Source: an uncultured Clostridia bacterium
Lineage (GTDB): Bacteria; Bacillota; Clostridia; Christensenellales; UBA1242
Reading direction: 5' to 3'
Assembly (NCBI GenBank): GCA_937925475.1
Contig: CALEWH010000006.1
Location: forward strand, 1 to 64,000
Length of the DNA stretch: 64,000 nt
The first letter of the stretch is position 1. The number at the start of each line of letters is the position of its first letter. The notes beneath the pieces were generated by a model, which saw nothing but the letters and a program-made list of their open reading frames with translations, did no database searches and had not been told where the DNA came from. A program made the position numbers and the translations under genes. Shown in pieces: positions 17,191 through 26,419 of this stretch.

Positions 17191-18885
17191 TTACAACTGG
17201 GATTTTATTCCTTTTGCTTCGGATATAAGTTGTTTTGCGTGCAAAATTGCATATTCTTTGTTTTGATTTGCACCTATCATTCGCGCTACCTCAAACACTT
17301 TTTCATCTTCACTAAGTGGGTTTATTTTCGAATAAGTGTTTCCATTGTCTACATACTTTTCAATCTTGAATCCAACATCACTAAAACTAGCAATTTGTGC
17401 CAAGTGTGTGACACACAAAACTTGGTTTGTGCGAGCAATGCTACTCATTTTTTTAGCAACAATTATTCCGCTATCTCCGCCTATACCTGTATCAATCTCA
17501 TCAAATATATATGTTTTGTGAGTCTTTTCATTGAGTGCACATTTAAAACCTAGCATAAACCTACTCATCTCACCACCAGAGATGATTTTTGATATAGGTT
17601 TGACATCAACACCTAGGTTTGCTGAAAACATAAGTGTAATGCTGTCACAGCCAAGTGGCGTAACTTCGTTTTCTATATTCGAAAGATTGTATGTATTGTC
17701 AAACTCGACTTCAAAACGCGAGTTTTTCATTCCTAGTTCGACCAATTCGGCTTCTATTTTTTCTTTGAATACAAGACTTGCTCGTTTTCTAATCTCTGTC
17801 ATCTTTTCACAACACTTGTATATGTCGTTTAGTAGCAGATTTTTCTCGTTTTCCCACTCGACAAGTTTGCCTTCTGCATTGTTGATGATATCAAGTTGGT
17901 TTTGTGCATTTTCTAGATATGCAAATATCTCGTCGATAGTTTTGCCATATTTTCGCTTTAATGATGATATAAGGTCAAGCCTATCTTCTATTTGATTAAG
18001 TTCGTTTTCGTCATATTCAAGACTATCAAACTCATCTCTTACAGTTTCTGTTATGTCTTCAAGTTCGTACTTTACACTACTTAGCCTAGTCGCCAAGTCC
18101 GAATATATTTGAGCGTACTTGTCTAGACCTGAAAGCATATTTGACGAAATCTTTATATTACTTAACACGCCATAATCACCATCTAGATAGTTTTGCACTT
18201 CGCTTAGCACACTCCCTATCTTCTCTGCATTAATCAAAATGTTTTTTCTATCATTAAGAGTGTCTTCTTCTCCCCTTACTAGGTTGGCATCGCTAATCTC
18301 GTTGATTTGATAACTTAGTAGATCTTTTTGCCTTTCACGACTCTCACCACTTCCGCCAATGGATTTTATGCGGTCATTAACATCTTTAAGTTTTGTCAAA
18401 TACTCGCCAAGCATTTGTTTTTCTTTATCTAGCCTATCATCGGCAAAACTATCAAGTAGTTCTAAGTGCGTAACTTCATCAAGCAAAAGCGAATGATCGT
18501 TTTGACCAAAAACATCTACAATTTGAGATGTTATTTTTTTAAGCATTCCAAGTGTAATAATTTCACCATTAAGTCGGCACTCATTTTTGCCCGATAAGGA
18601 AAATGTACGCGTAACTATAATTGTGTCTTCCCACTCAATGCCAAGATCGTCAAAAGTAGGTTTGAGACTATCATCAATCTCAAAGACTGCTTCGACTTTT
18701 GCAGTATCAGTGCCATGTTTTATGAGAGTCTTGTCACTTCTCGAACCTAAAACAAAATTGATAGAGTCAATAATGATTGATTTACCTGCGCCAGTTTCGC
18801 CGGTCAAAACATTAAAGCCATTATCAAACTCGATAGTGCACTCATCAATTAAAGCAATGTTTTTAATTTTTAATGACCTTAACAT
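17191..18885 (-). CDS. recN: DNA repair protein RecN
   Basis: SMC-like ATPase that gathers broken DNA ends during recombinational repair. Walker A GETGAGKS (29-36), a long coiled-coil middle, the ABC signature ISGGEMSRF near residue 440 and Walker B FDEIDTGIGG near 465 are all intact. 564 residues. GGAG lies 7 bases before the ATG. It lies downstream of argR and upstream of spoIVB, as in nearly all spore-forming Firmicutes. Confidence 0.96.
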   Translation of the reverse strand: MLRSLKIKNIALIDECTIEFDNGFNVLTGETGAGKSIIIDSINFVLGSRSDKTLIKHGTDTAKVEAVFEIDDSLKPTFDDLGIEWEDTIIVTRTFSLSGKNECRLNGEIITLGMLKKITSQIVDVFGQNDHSLLLDEVTHLELLDSFADDRLDKEKQMLGEYLTKLKDVNDRIKSIGGSGESRERQKDLLSYQINEISDANLVRGEEDTLNDRKNILINAEKIGSVLSEVQNYLDGDYGVLSNIKISSNMLSGLDKYAQIYSDLATRLSSVKYELEDITETVRDEFDSLEYDENELNQIEDRLDLISSLKRKYGKTIDEIFAYLENAQNQLDIINNAEGKLVEWENEKNLLLNDIYKCCEKMTEIRKRASLVFKEKIEAELVELGMKNSRFEVEFDNTYNLSNIENEVTPLGCDSITLMFSANLGVDVKPISKIISGGEMSRFMLGFKCALNEKTHKTYIFDEIDTGIGGDSGIIVAKKMSSIARTNQVLCVTHLAQIASFSDVGFKIEKYVDNGNTYSKINPLSEDEKVFEVARMIGANQNKEYAILHAKQLISEAKGIKSQL

Positions 18886-18974
18886 AACTAATCTCCATTG
18901 TTATTATATCAAATATAGAACAAATGAGCAATAAATAAAAAACAAAAAAAGAAAACCAAATTGGTTTTCTTATG

Positions 18975-19427
18975 TTATTTTAAAAGTTCGTTAAGTTTGT
19001 CCTTAACATAAAAAGCGTCTTCGGCATCATTAGTAATAACCATAATAGTGTCATCACCATATGTACAACCAAGAACTTGCAAAATTGATAATTGGTCAAT
19101 AAGACTCGAAACCATACCAGCAGTACCTTTCAATACCTTAACCACAACCAAGTTCATAGCATTTTTCACAGAAATAATACACTCTTTGAAAATGGAAAGA
19201 TATTTGTTTGAAAGACCTTGAACATTCGAACCAACTATCGCATACTTGTAAGTCTTATTGTCACTAAGGATTTTGATAAGACCCAACTCTTTAATGTCAC
19301 GACTGATAGTCGCTTGTGTAACATCAAAGTTGGCTTCACGCAAAGCATTGACCAAATCATCTTGTGTTTCAATGTCCTTAGTAGAAATAATTTCCAATAT
19401 TTTTGATTGTCTCGAATTTCTTGCCAT
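18975..19427 (-). CDS. argR: Arginine repressor ArgR/AhrC
   Basis: Arginine-responsive hexameric regulator of arginine synthesis and catabolism. The N-terminal winged helix has the signature TQATISRDIKELG; the C-terminal oligomerisation and arginine-binding domain ends with the GDDT motif near residue 130. The start at 19427 follows GAGGTG; an ATG 12 bases upstream overlaps that site and is unlikely. About 150 residues. A strong promoter and several ARG-box-like sites lie upstream, so autoregulation is likely. A run of A and T after the stop may form a weak terminator before recN. Confidence 0.95.
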   Translation of the reverse strand: MARNSRQSKILEIISTKDIETQDDLVNALREANFDVTQATISRDIKELGLIKILSDNKTYKYAIVGSNVQGLSNKYLSIFKECIISVKNAMNLVVVKVLKGTAGMVSSLIDQLSILQVLGCTYGDDTIMVITNDAEDAFYVKDKLNELLK

Positions 19428-19470
19428 AGAGCACCTCATCGTCTGTTGTATTTTTATAAATTGTATAACC

Positions 19471-19626
19471 TGAATATTTATTTATCAGCGTCGCAATAAT
19501 TATACACTACTTTTTATTATTATGCAAGGGGTTTTTGAATATTTATTCATTCAATTTTTTATGAATATTCAGGCCATTTTATAAGTATAAATTTAGCCTG
19601 TATATTTATACATGTATATTTATAAA
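19471..19626. promoter_or_regulatory. Cluster of ARG-box-like operators around the argR promoter
   Basis: Five related AT-rich palindromic sites: 19471-19484, 19536-19549 (exact match to TGAATWWWWATTCA), 19562-19571 (TGAATATTCA), 19599-19612 and 19613-19626 (tandem TGTATATTTATAMA-type, 14-base pitch). The first overlaps the start of the transcript, the second abuts the -35 and the rest lie further upstream. This fits cooperative ArgR autorepression. It occupies most of the 314-base proS-argR gap; I see no gene there. Confidence 0.65.
19499..19527 (-). promoter_or_regulatory. argR promoter
   Basis: Minus strand TTGCAT (19522-19527), 17-base spacer, TATAAT (19499-19504), about 70 bases upstream of the argR ATG and flanked by ARG-box-like sites. 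Confidence 0.75.
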
Positions 19627-19687
19627 TGGCTTTATTTAGCCATTTTTTAGGTGTAAGTTTTCGCATGGTATTATGCAAAAACACAAA

Positions 19688-19717
19688 AAAATAGGGAAGA
19701 GCACTCTCCCCTATTTT
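19688..19717 (-). terminator. proS terminator
   Basis: A 13-bp stem with one G-U pair and a 4-base loop, followed by TTTTTTT on the minus strand. It closes the asp23-nusB-xseA-xseB-proS operon. Confidence 0.85.
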
Positions 19718-19741
19718 ATAAAATCCAATTTTAATTTAGAG

Positions 19742-21421
19742 TTACTTTTTTAAGATTTGCATAATTTCATTAAGTGATTTTAAAGACTTATTAAGTGATT
19801 TTCTTTCTATCAATTCGTACAAATCATTAATGCTATCGCGACCAACAATGATGATATATGGCATTCCAAGAAGTTCGGCATCAGTAAGTTTGACACCAAA
19901 TGACTCTTTGCGGTCATCAATCAAAACTTCAAGTCCATTAGCTACAAGTTTGTCATATAAAGCATTTGCTTTGCTTACAAGCGACTCATCTTTCACATTT
20001 GCAATAACAATGTGTGCATCATATGGTGCAACAATCTTCGGCCATACGATGCCAGCTTCGTCACTATATTGCTCAACAAGAGCACTTAGAGTACGAGTCA
20101 CACCTATTCCATAACAACCCATTTGCATTAGTTGTTGTTTGCCATTTACATCAAGGTATTTGCAATCAAGCAATTCGGTGTAATGTGTATCATTTTTAAA
20201 GATGTGTCCTACTTCAATACCCCTAATTACAATCATTGGATTGCCACATTTTGGACATTTGTCACCAGCAACACATTTTCTAATATCAGCATAAACATCT
20301 ATTTTTAAGTCTTCAAGATTTGCGTTTTCATAGTGATAGTCTTCTTTATTGCCACCCATTACAAAATTGTGCATATTCTTGACTTCATTGTCAGCCACAA
20401 CATAAACATTTTTAAGCGATGATGTAGGGCCAATAAATCCAGCAACCGAACCAGAATTTGCTATACTTTCATGGCTTGCCATTTCAAATTTTGTAGTGTC
20501 AAGCAAGTTGATAAGTTTTACTTCTTCTACTTCTCTATCACCCCTAAGGACAGCAAGCACCAATCCTTTGTCAGTATCATATGCAACAACTTTTAAAAAG
20601 TTTTGTGGTGTTGTGTTTAAAAACTTTGCAAGGTCTTCAATGGTTTTTACACTTGGAGTTTTGACCAAAGATTTTTCTTTGTGCCCGACTTTCTTATTGT
20701 CTAGTTCAAAAACGCAAGGTGCTTTTTCGACATTGGCAGCATATTTGCAATGTTCGCAAACCACAATCTCATCTTCGCCTACATCATTTTTAACCATAAA
20801 CTCACGAGAACCACTTCCACCCATTGCACCATTGTCGGCTTCTACTGATACAAAGTCAAGACCAAGTTTTTCAAATATACGGTCGTATGTGTCAGACATA
20901 AGTTTGAAAGATTTGTCTAGACCTTGTTTGTCAGTATCATATGAATATGCGTCATTCATTATAAATTCTTTGGCTCTAATTAATCCAAAGCGTGGTCTAA
21001 CTTCATCACGGAATTTTGTTTGTGTTTGATACAAAATCACTGGAAGTTGTTTATAACTAGTGATTGCATCTTTCACTGTTTGGGTAAACATCTCTTCGTG
21101 TGTTGGTCCTAAACAATAATCCTTGCCATTGCGGTCTTTAAGTTTGAACATATCATTGCCAAATTTCTCAATTCGACCAGCATAAACATCTTGTGTCAAA
21201 AGCATAGGCATTTGTACTTTAATACAACCCGCCTTATCAAGTTCTGTTTCAATTACATTTTGGATTTTGTTAAGCGCTTTTACAGCAAGTGGCAAATAAA
21301 CATAAGTGCCGGCAGATTGTTTTTTTATATATCCAGCACGCACCAACAACTTGTGGCTTTTTATCTCACCATCGGCTGGGTCATCTCTATAAGTCTTTAA
21401 AAACATTTGTGATAATTTCAT
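19742..21421 (-). CDS. proS: Prolyl-tRNA synthetase (bacterial type with editing domain)
   Basis: Charges tRNA-Pro. Class II catalytic core with motif 2 region RPRFGLIRAKEF and GPTHEEMFT, an inserted YbaK-like editing domain between about residues 230 and 390 that clears Ala-tRNA-Pro, and a C-terminal anticodon-binding domain. 559 residues is full length. In Bacillus proS lies between rseP and polC; here it ends the nusB-xseAB operon instead, 9 bases after xseB. GAGGA-type RBS. Confidence 0.96.
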   Translation of the reverse strand: MKLSQMFLKTYRDDPADGEIKSHKLLVRAGYIKKQSAGTYVYLPLAVKALNKIQNVIETELDKAGCIKVQMPMLLTQDVYAGRIEKFGNDMFKLKDRNGKDYCLGPTHEEMFTQTVKDAITSYKQLPVILYQTQTKFRDEVRPRFGLIRAKEFIMNDAYSYDTDKQGLDKSFKLMSDTYDRIFEKLGLDFVSVEADNGAMGGSGSREFMVKNDVGEDEIVVCEHCKYAANVEKAPCVFELDNKKVGHKEKSLVKTPSVKTIEDLAKFLNTTPQNFLKVVAYDTDKGLVLAVLRGDREVEEVKLINLLDTTKFEMASHESIANSGSVAGFIGPTSSLKNVYVVADNEVKNMHNFVMGGNKEDYHYENANLEDLKIDVYADIRKCVAGDKCPKCGNPMIVIRGIEVGHIFKNDTHYTELLDCKYLDVNGKQQLMQMGCYGIGVTRTLSALVEQYSDEAGIVWPKIVAPYDAHIVIANVKDESLVSKANALYDKLVANGLEVLIDDRKESFGVKLTDAELLGMPYIIIVGRDSINDLYELIERKSLNKSLKSLNEIMQILKK

Positions 21422-21430
21422 AATAGTCCT

Positions 21431-21634
21431 CTACATATTTTCTTCTTTGAATGTATCTATTTCTTTTTTGATTATAGTAACTTTTCCTTTTGCTTCTTTA
21501 AGTGCAACATAACACTCCTTAGCAAGTTCGCTACCTTCCTTGAAAAGTGCAATGCCTTCATCAATTCCGATATCACCTTTTTCAAGTTTTTCAGTTATTT
21601 CTTTAAGTTTTTTTAGTTTTTCTTCCAAATTCAT
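21431..21634 (-). CDS. xseB: Exodeoxyribonuclease VII small subunit
   Basis: Small helical subunit that binds the XseA C-terminal helices to form the single-strand-specific exonuclease VII. 67 residues with the typical pattern: LEEKLKKL start, LEKGDIGIDEGIALFKEG and a Lys-rich end. It overlaps the xseA stop by 4 bases (ATGA). No isoprenoid ispA/dxs genes follow it, unlike the Bacillus order. Confidence 0.94.
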   Translation of the reverse strand: MNLEEKLKKLKEITEKLEKGDIGIDEGIALFKEGSELAKECYVALKEAKGKVTIIKKEIDTFKEENM

Positions 21635-22815
21635 AATTCACCTACGCTTTCTACATTCGCATTTACTTTTCCGTCCACCAAAACAAAACTAATATCGTCA
21701 CCCGCTTTTATATCGCCAATGCTTTTGACAAGTTTGTTTTTAGAACTTATTTTTGTATAACCTTTTACAAGTAAGTTTTGTGGATTAAGCACACCGATTG
21801 TGTTCAAGTATTTTTCAACACTGTTTTCATATCTTACAATATTCAAATCAATTAGACTTCCGATAAGTCCAGTCGTTTTATCCAAAACACCTTTGCTTGC
21901 ATTTATTTTACTAACTACATTATTTTCCATTTTTAGTAGCATCATATCAATAAGATTTTGGTGCTTGCTTGAAATAAAATTGATGTACTTTTCCATTTGT
22001 GACAATGTGTCCAGTATTTGACTTTCCAATAAGTCTTTTCTCCAAGCAACAAGTTCGGCAGCAGCTGACGGTGTCGGCGCTCTAAGGTCAGACACAAAGT
22101 CTATTATAGTAAAGTCTGTTTCGTGTCCAACACCACTCACAAGCGGTTTTTTACACCTGTATGTAGCGTCCGCAACAACCTCAGTATTGAAAGGTTGGAG
22201 ATCTTCAAGACTGCCACCACCACGCGCAACAATTACGACATCAATATTATCATATTCACTAAAAAAGTCAATACCCTTTGCAATTTCAAACTCAGCACCC
22301 ACGCCTTGAACTTTTACTGGATACAACACAATATCAATTCCGTCGTTTCGTCTAGTGGTCACATCTATAATATCTTGAATGACCGCACCTGTGGGCGAAC
22401 TTACTACACCTATGCGTTTGACCCTATCAGGAATAGGTTTTTTGCGTGCAACATCAAAGTAGCCTTTCTTTTCCAAAGCATCTTTGAGTTGTAAAAACTT
22501 CTCATATAGCAGACCTTTGCCATAAGGCATAATTTTTGTAGCATTGAAAGACAACCTACCACCTTTCAAATAGTAATTCATACTACCAGTGACAAGTACC
22601 ATATCACCTAGTTTTGGCACATCAAACTTGCCCGCTCCAAAAAGAACACACGATAGCAAATTGTCTTCGTCTTTAAGATTAAAGTACGCAATGCCATTGC
22701 TAATCGTATAACTGCTTACTTCACCAAAAACACTTATGTTTTGCAACATAACTTCGCTATCAAAAATGTTTTTGATGTACTTATTAAGTTGTGCTACTGA
22801 TACACAATTTTCCAT
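21631..22815 (-). CDS. xseA: Exodeoxyribonuclease VII large subunit
   Basis: Catalytic subunit of exonuclease VII for mismatch and damage processing. N-terminal OB fold (about 1-100), catalytic domain with VVSSPTGAVIQDI, RGGGSLEDL and GHETDFTI signatures, then a coiled-coil region that docks XseB. 394 residues. In Bacillus folD lies between nusB and xseA; here xseA follows nusB directly after 7 bases. Confidence 0.96.
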   Translation of the reverse strand: MENCVSVAQLNKYIKNIFDSEVMLQNISVFGEVSSYTISNGIAYFNLKDEDNLLSCVLFGAGKFDVPKLGDMVLVTGSMNYYLKGGRLSFNATKIMPYGKGLLYEKFLQLKDALEKKGYFDVARKKPIPDRVKRIGVVSSPTGAVIQDIIDVTTRRNDGIDIVLYPVKVQGVGAEFEIAKGIDFFSEYDNIDVVIVARGGGSLEDLQPFNTEVVADATYRCKKPLVSGVGHETDFTIIDFVSDLRAPTPSAAAELVAWRKDLLESQILDTLSQMEKYINFISSKHQNLIDMMLLKMENNVVSKINASKGVLDKTTGLIGSLIDLNIVRYENSVEKYLNTIGVLNPQNLLVKGYTKISSKNKLVKSIGDIKAGDDISFVLVDGKVNANVESVGEL

Positions 22816-22822
22816 AACATAA

Positions 22823-23221
22823 CTACTCGTTGTCTTTGATTATATTTGCTATTACTCCGTTTACAAACTTAGCACTTTTAGGTGTGGAAAACTTTTTAGC
22901 GAGTTCGACACTTTCATTGGCTACAATTTTGGCTGGGGTCAATTTGTAGTATTTTATCTCATACAATGCCATCATAAGTATAGCTAAATCAACTTTATAT
23001 ACATCTTCGACCTTATACACTTTGATGTATTTTGCAAGGTCGTCTAGTATAATAGTTTTTTTATCGACTATCTCACCATACATATCACTCAACCAATTTT
23101 TGTTTTCCTCGTCAATATTTTCGTCCGACATTATCTCATCGTACAAAAAATCACTTTCGTCATGAAAGCATTGCTCAAAAACTAATTGAAACAATTTTTC
23201 TCTTGCTGTTATTCTTCCCAT
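22823..23221 (-). CDS. nusB: Transcription antitermination factor NusB
   Basis: All-helical RNA-binding factor that pairs with NusE in rRNA antitermination. The N-terminal motif GRITAREKLFQLVFE (residue 2 on) and the C-terminal FVNGVIANI helix are typical. The start at 23221 gives the canonical N-terminus and discards an 11-residue extension. 132 residues. Lies between the asp23-family gene and xseA as in Bacillus (yqhY-nusB). Confidence 0.93.
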   Translation of the reverse strand: MGRITAREKLFQLVFEQCFHDESDFLYDEIMSDENIDEENKNWLSDMYGEIVDKKTIILDDLAKYIKVYKVEDVYKVDLAILMMALYEIKYYKLTPAKIVANESVELAKKFSTPKSAKFVNGVIANIIKDNE

Positions 23222-23272
23222 AATCTCCTCACAAAAACAAACCCCTGGCTCCATAAAGTCAAGGGTCTATTA

Positions 23273-23653
23273 CTATACTATTTCTTCGTCCTTAGGAAAA
23301 TCCACACCTAGGACATGAACATTTATTCGGTCAATTTTCATCTCAATCATTGACGCAAGACTGTTTTTGATGTTTTCTTGAACTTTATATGCTATCTCAG
23401 ATACATTATATCCATAAAACACATTTAGATAAACATCAACATTCATTGAGTCATTAATATAAGTGATTTTTACACCTTCATAGTAGTTGTTGCTAAACCA
23501 ACGCATTAAGACAGAGCCAAAGTTTGCTACCAAGCTACTTACCCCTGCTATCTCTTTTGTAGCAAGGTTAATAACTGACAACACGATATTGCGGTCATAA
23601 GTTACTCTTCCCTTAGCGGGTTTATTAAGATAATTGTTGTCTTTATATACCAT
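23273..23653 (-). CDS. Asp23/Gls24 family protein (YqhY type)
   Basis: Small cytoplasmic or membrane-associated protein of the alkaline-shock/envelope-stress family; biochemical role unsettled. It shows the DUF322 pattern: an early beta strand, VINLATKEIAGVSSL, a central segment with Tyr-rich strands, and the INVHVLGVDF end. 126 residues. AAGGA RBS and its own sigma-A promoter in the gap after spoIIIAH. The spoIIIAH-yqhY-nusB neighbourhood is conserved. Confidence 0.88.
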   Translation of the reverse strand: MVYKDNNYLNKPAKGRVTYDRNIVLSVINLATKEIAGVSSLVANFGSVLMRWFSNNYYEGVKITYINDSMNVDVYLNVFYGYNVSEIAYKVQENIKNSLASMIEMKIDRINVHVLGVDFPKDEEIV

Positions 23654-23677
23654 ACTCCAATTCCTTTTTACAGGGTA

Positions 23678-23706
23678 AGTATATCACAAACAATTCTCTT
23701 TTGCAA
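23678..23706 (-). promoter_or_regulatory. Sigma-A promoter of the asp23-nusB-xseAB-proS operon
   Basis: Minus strand TTGCAA (23701-23706), 17-base spacer, TATACT (23678-23683), 24 bases before the ATG. There is no terminator after spoIIIAH, so this vegetative promoter starts right at the end of the sporulation operon. Confidence 0.7.
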
Positions 23707-24189
23707 TTATTCTACTGGAATAATTTTGATATTATCAAAGGTATAATCACTGCAAGTTTCGACAACATTGACAATTTGCGACAATTCTTCGTCTGCAAAT
23801 GCCTTGCCTTTGATTATTACATTTACATTGTTTGTAAGCGCTGACACTACTACATCACTAAATCCAAGCGACTTGATGTTGTTTTCAAGTGTGGTTTGGG
23901 TGTTGATTGTTTGATTTAGTTTCAACATCTCCGCTTCGGCATTTTGTTTTGCCTCCGCACTTGTATTTTCACTATCAATGATGGCTTTCAAATATATCAT
24001 CTCTTGATTGTATGTGTTTGCTCTATCATCACGATAGTTGGTGAAAAAGTTTGCTGTACTTATCACATTGTCACCATTGGTTTTGGCCTTTGCCGAAATA
24101 TTGTTGTTTAGCACGATGTTTAACACCGCTGTCACTGCAAGCAACAAACAAAAACTTGCAATAATAAAAAATCTCTTTTTCTTAGTCAT
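23707..24189 (-). CDS. spoIIIAH: Stage III sporulation protein AH
   Basis: Mother-cell half of the SpoIIIAH-SpoIIQ channel that joins the two membranes around the forespore. One N-terminal transmembrane segment (about 6-27), a Gln/Glu-rich helical stretch, and a C-terminal ring-building domain (about 100-160) with the strand-rich LGFSDVVVSALTNNVNVIIK pattern. 160 residues, shorter than the 218 of B. subtilis, mainly in the linker. Last gene of the complete spoIIIA operon. Confidence 0.9.
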   Translation of the reverse strand: MTKKKRFFIIASFCLLLAVTAVLNIVLNNNISAKAKTNGDNVISTANFFTNYRDDRANTYNQEMIYLKAIIDSENTSAEAKQNAEAEMLKLNQTINTQTTLENNIKSLGFSDVVVSALTNNVNVIIKGKAFADEELSQIVNVVETCSDYTFDNIKIIPVE

Positions 24190-24190
24190 A

Positions 24191-24820
24191 CTAACCCCCT
24201 ATAAATACATCTATTATGTCACTCGACACATTTAGCGCTGTTCGCACCGCATTGATGATATCAAGCTTGACCCTTATGTCCCTAGCCCCACTACTTACTA
24301 CTATCACACCTTTTATATTTGGCAGTGTTTCACCTATGATTAACGGATTTGACTTGCCGTTTATCGTACTATAAATAGGTTCGTATGTAGTAGTCGTTGT
24401 ACTGCCACCTGACGACGAAACTGTTTTGATTTCTTCGTTTTTGGCTATTGTGAGTATCGGACTCGAATCAATCGATATCATTACGCTGGTTTTGCCAGCA
24501 CCATTTATCTCGCTTAGTACCTTAGTTAGTTTTTCTTCGAGTATGGATATGTACTCCAAACTACTTGTATAACTTATACTGCCTGAATCGGTCTTCGAAC
24601 TTGTTTTGCTTTGACTAGACGGCAAAGATTTCATTATGAGCAACGCACACACTACAAGCACAAACACCGGCAAAAGCACTTTCATTCCTTTGATACTAAA
24701 TATCTTGGGCAGTGTTATGCTTTTTGCTTTGTTTTGCGTCTTGGGCGGGCTTTTCCCGTTTAGCGTAGTTATGCTTTGCTCACTTATGTTTGAGACCACA
24801 ACGCTGTTACAAGACTTCAT
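24191..24820 (-). CDS. spoIIIAG: Stage III sporulation protein AG
   Basis: Forms a large ring in the mother-cell membrane as part of the feeding-tube channel. One transmembrane segment (about 48-67), a Ser-rich linker, then the ring-building domain with the VVSSGARDIRVKLDIINAV block near the C-terminus. 209 residues. It overlaps the end of spoIIIAF and lies one base from spoIIIAH. GGGG-type RBS. Confidence 0.92.
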   Translation of the reverse strand: MKSCNSVVVSNISEQSITTLNGKSPPKTQNKAKSITLPKIFSIKGMKVLLPVFVLVVCALLIMKSLPSSQSKTSSKTDSGSISYTSSLEYISILEEKLTKVLSEINGAGKTSVMISIDSSPILTIAKNEEIKTVSSSGGSTTTTTYEPIYSTINGKSNPLIIGETLPNIKGVIVVSSGARDIRVKLDIINAVRTALNVSSDIIDVFIGG

Positions 24821-25265
24821 AAACCACTATCTCCTCGTCCACCTCCACAACTTCTTTAACTAAGTCAGTAATATGTTTATACTTATTTATATGCTCGTCC
24901 ATATTGTTTAGAACAGATTTACTGATGTATATTTTGACTTGTCCAATATTAATACAATTTCCTACATCTTCCGCTTCTATTTCGACAACACACGCAATGC
25001 CCTTCTCATACAAATGGTTTCCGACTTTTTCTTCTAGTGCTGATATTCGTTGTTCTTTGACGCTCTCTATCCAATCACCTTGTATGTTTGTTTCTATATT
25101 CCAGTCCTTTTTAAATATTTTTAAAACAGGCGTAACTATAACAATAAGTACAAACAAAGAAAAAACGCATTTTATAATATGGTTTGTTTTACCATTTGGC
25201 GAGATGATATCTACAAGGACTCCCAAAAACACAATTCCAACTATACTAATAAGCCACTCTTTCAT
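24807..25265 (-). CDS. spoIIIAF: Stage III sporulation protein AF
   Basis: Two N-terminal transmembrane segments (the KEWLISIVGIVFLGVLVD stretch and a second near 30-55) followed by a soluble ring-building-like domain, as in SpoIIIAF. The start at 25265 gives a canonical MKEW N-terminus and overlaps the spoIIIAE stop by one base (ATGA-type); a 37-residue upstream extension is rejected. 152 residues. Confidence 0.9.
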   Translation of the reverse strand: MKEWLISIVGIVFLGVLVDIISPNGKTNHIIKCVFSLFVLIVIVTPVLKIFKKDWNIETNIQGDWIESVKEQRISALEEKVGNHLYEKGIACVVEIEAEDVGNCINIGQVKIYISKSVLNNMDEHINKYKHITDLVKEVVEVDEEIVVYEVL

Positions 25266-26419
25266 CACACACCTGCCACTGTACACATAATGAGTCCAAC
25301 TGTCAAAATATACATAAACGAGATTGACAACAGTATGACAAGAGGATAAACCAGCACCTTGGACACGCCTTCGCAAAACGACGAAATATTGTTGTCGGAC
25401 ATAGGCTCAATAACACCAGCAGTAAATTGCAAAGCAAGTTTTAGTAGAAGTATTTTTATAATAGGCGCAAGCACAACTCCGAGCAATATCAGTAGTCCAC
25501 CGACACCAACCGCATTTTTAATAAGTACAGACGACAACAGCACATAGTCAAGTCCGTCGCTTAGATAACCGCCAACGATAGGGATTGCGTTTTTCATAGC
25601 AAAACGAGTTGCTTTTAGACTTATAGTGTCGTACTTGCCAGCCGATATGCCTTGGATAGTAAGAAAACCCGCAAACAATGTAAAAGTAAGACCAACGCCC
25701 CATTTAAAAACCGAATTTACAAAACCCGACATCTTGTTAAGTTTGACACTGCTGGACAAATGCCCAACAATGACAAAGACAAATGCGATGATAAAAAGTG
25801 GATAAAACACTTTACTGAAAAGCAATGACACGCCTGTTGTCAAAATAGCAACAAGTGGCGAATATATTCCAACACTCACTATCCCGCCCGTAGCAGTGAG
25901 TAGCGTGAGCAGTATGGGAAAAACACATTCCATTTGTGACTGTATTTTTGAGATTGTCTGATAAGTGGTCGACACTACACTGCTCACAACAGAAACAATG
26001 ATTATCACAACCATACAATAACATACAAGGCTCATAATTTCGCCAACGCCATTAGAGTTTTGTAAAGGTCGAAAGTTTTTGAGTACTAGCGACATTACTC
26101 CTAGCACCACAACAAGTATCATAACAGGCACAACGCCATTTAACTGGTCACTAAAAGATTTGATTATAAAATTGAGAGTACTTCCATATTGAGTGTTGTA
26201 CTTTCCCGAAACAATGTCCTTTATTATTTCTTTAAACGACCGACCACTTGTAATAGACTTGATGTCTTGTGTCAAATCGTCAAGCCCAGATGTATCAAGG
26301 TTTTCGACTTGTTCATCTATCACAGTGCCAAGATCTTCAGCAAACGAAGATGTCTGAGTTTTGGGGACAAGTGAAAATATCAAAAGCACCATTGCAAGTA
26401 TAATAACGACTTTTTTCAT
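25265..26419 (-). CDS. spoIIIAE: Stage III sporulation protein AE
   Basis: Polytopic membrane protein of the SpoIIIA channel. It has a cleavable-looking signal sequence (residues 1-27), then a hydrophilic stretch and about seven membrane segments; the family block with GLDYVLLSSVLIKNAVGVGG is recognisable. 384 residues, near the usual ~395. It overlaps spoIIIAD by 4 bases and spoIIIAF by one. Confidence 0.93.
   Translation of the reverse strand: MKKVVIILAMVLLIFSLVPKTQTSSFAEDLGTVIDEQVENLDTSGLDDLTQDIKSITSGRSFKEIIKDIVSGKYNTQYGSTLNFIIKSFSDQLNGVVPVMILVVVLGVMSLVLKNFRPLQNSNGVGEIMSLVCYCMVVIIIVSVVSSVVSTTYQTISKIQSQMECVFPILLTLLTATGGIVSVGIYSPLVAILTTGVSLLFSKVFYPLFIIAFVFVIVGHLSSSVKLNKMSGFVNSVFKWGVGLTFTLFAGFLTIQGISAGKYDTISLKATRFAMKNAIPIVGGYLSDGLDYVLLSSVLIKNAVGVGGLLILLGVVLAPIIKILLLKLALQFTAGVIEPMSDNNISSFCEGVSKVLVYPLVILLSISFMYILTVGLIMCTVAGV

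Noticed and set aside
20496..21029. Long plus-strand frame antisense to proS (177 codons)
   Set aside because: Lies fully within the well-supported proS gene, has no ribosome site and encodes no recognisable protein; shadow frame. The same holds for the many other plus-strand frames over minus-strand genes.
23235..23268. Possible terminator between the asp23-family gene and nusB
   Set aside because: The stem has at least two mismatches and the genes are probably co-transcribed; too weak to call.
23654..23706. Terminator after spoIIIAH
   Set aside because: No stem of useful length; only a sigma-A promoter is found in this gap.
25812..26024. Minus-strand frame with several Cys/His inside spoIIIAE
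   Set aside because: Out of frame within a complete spoIIIAE and without ribosome site; chance.
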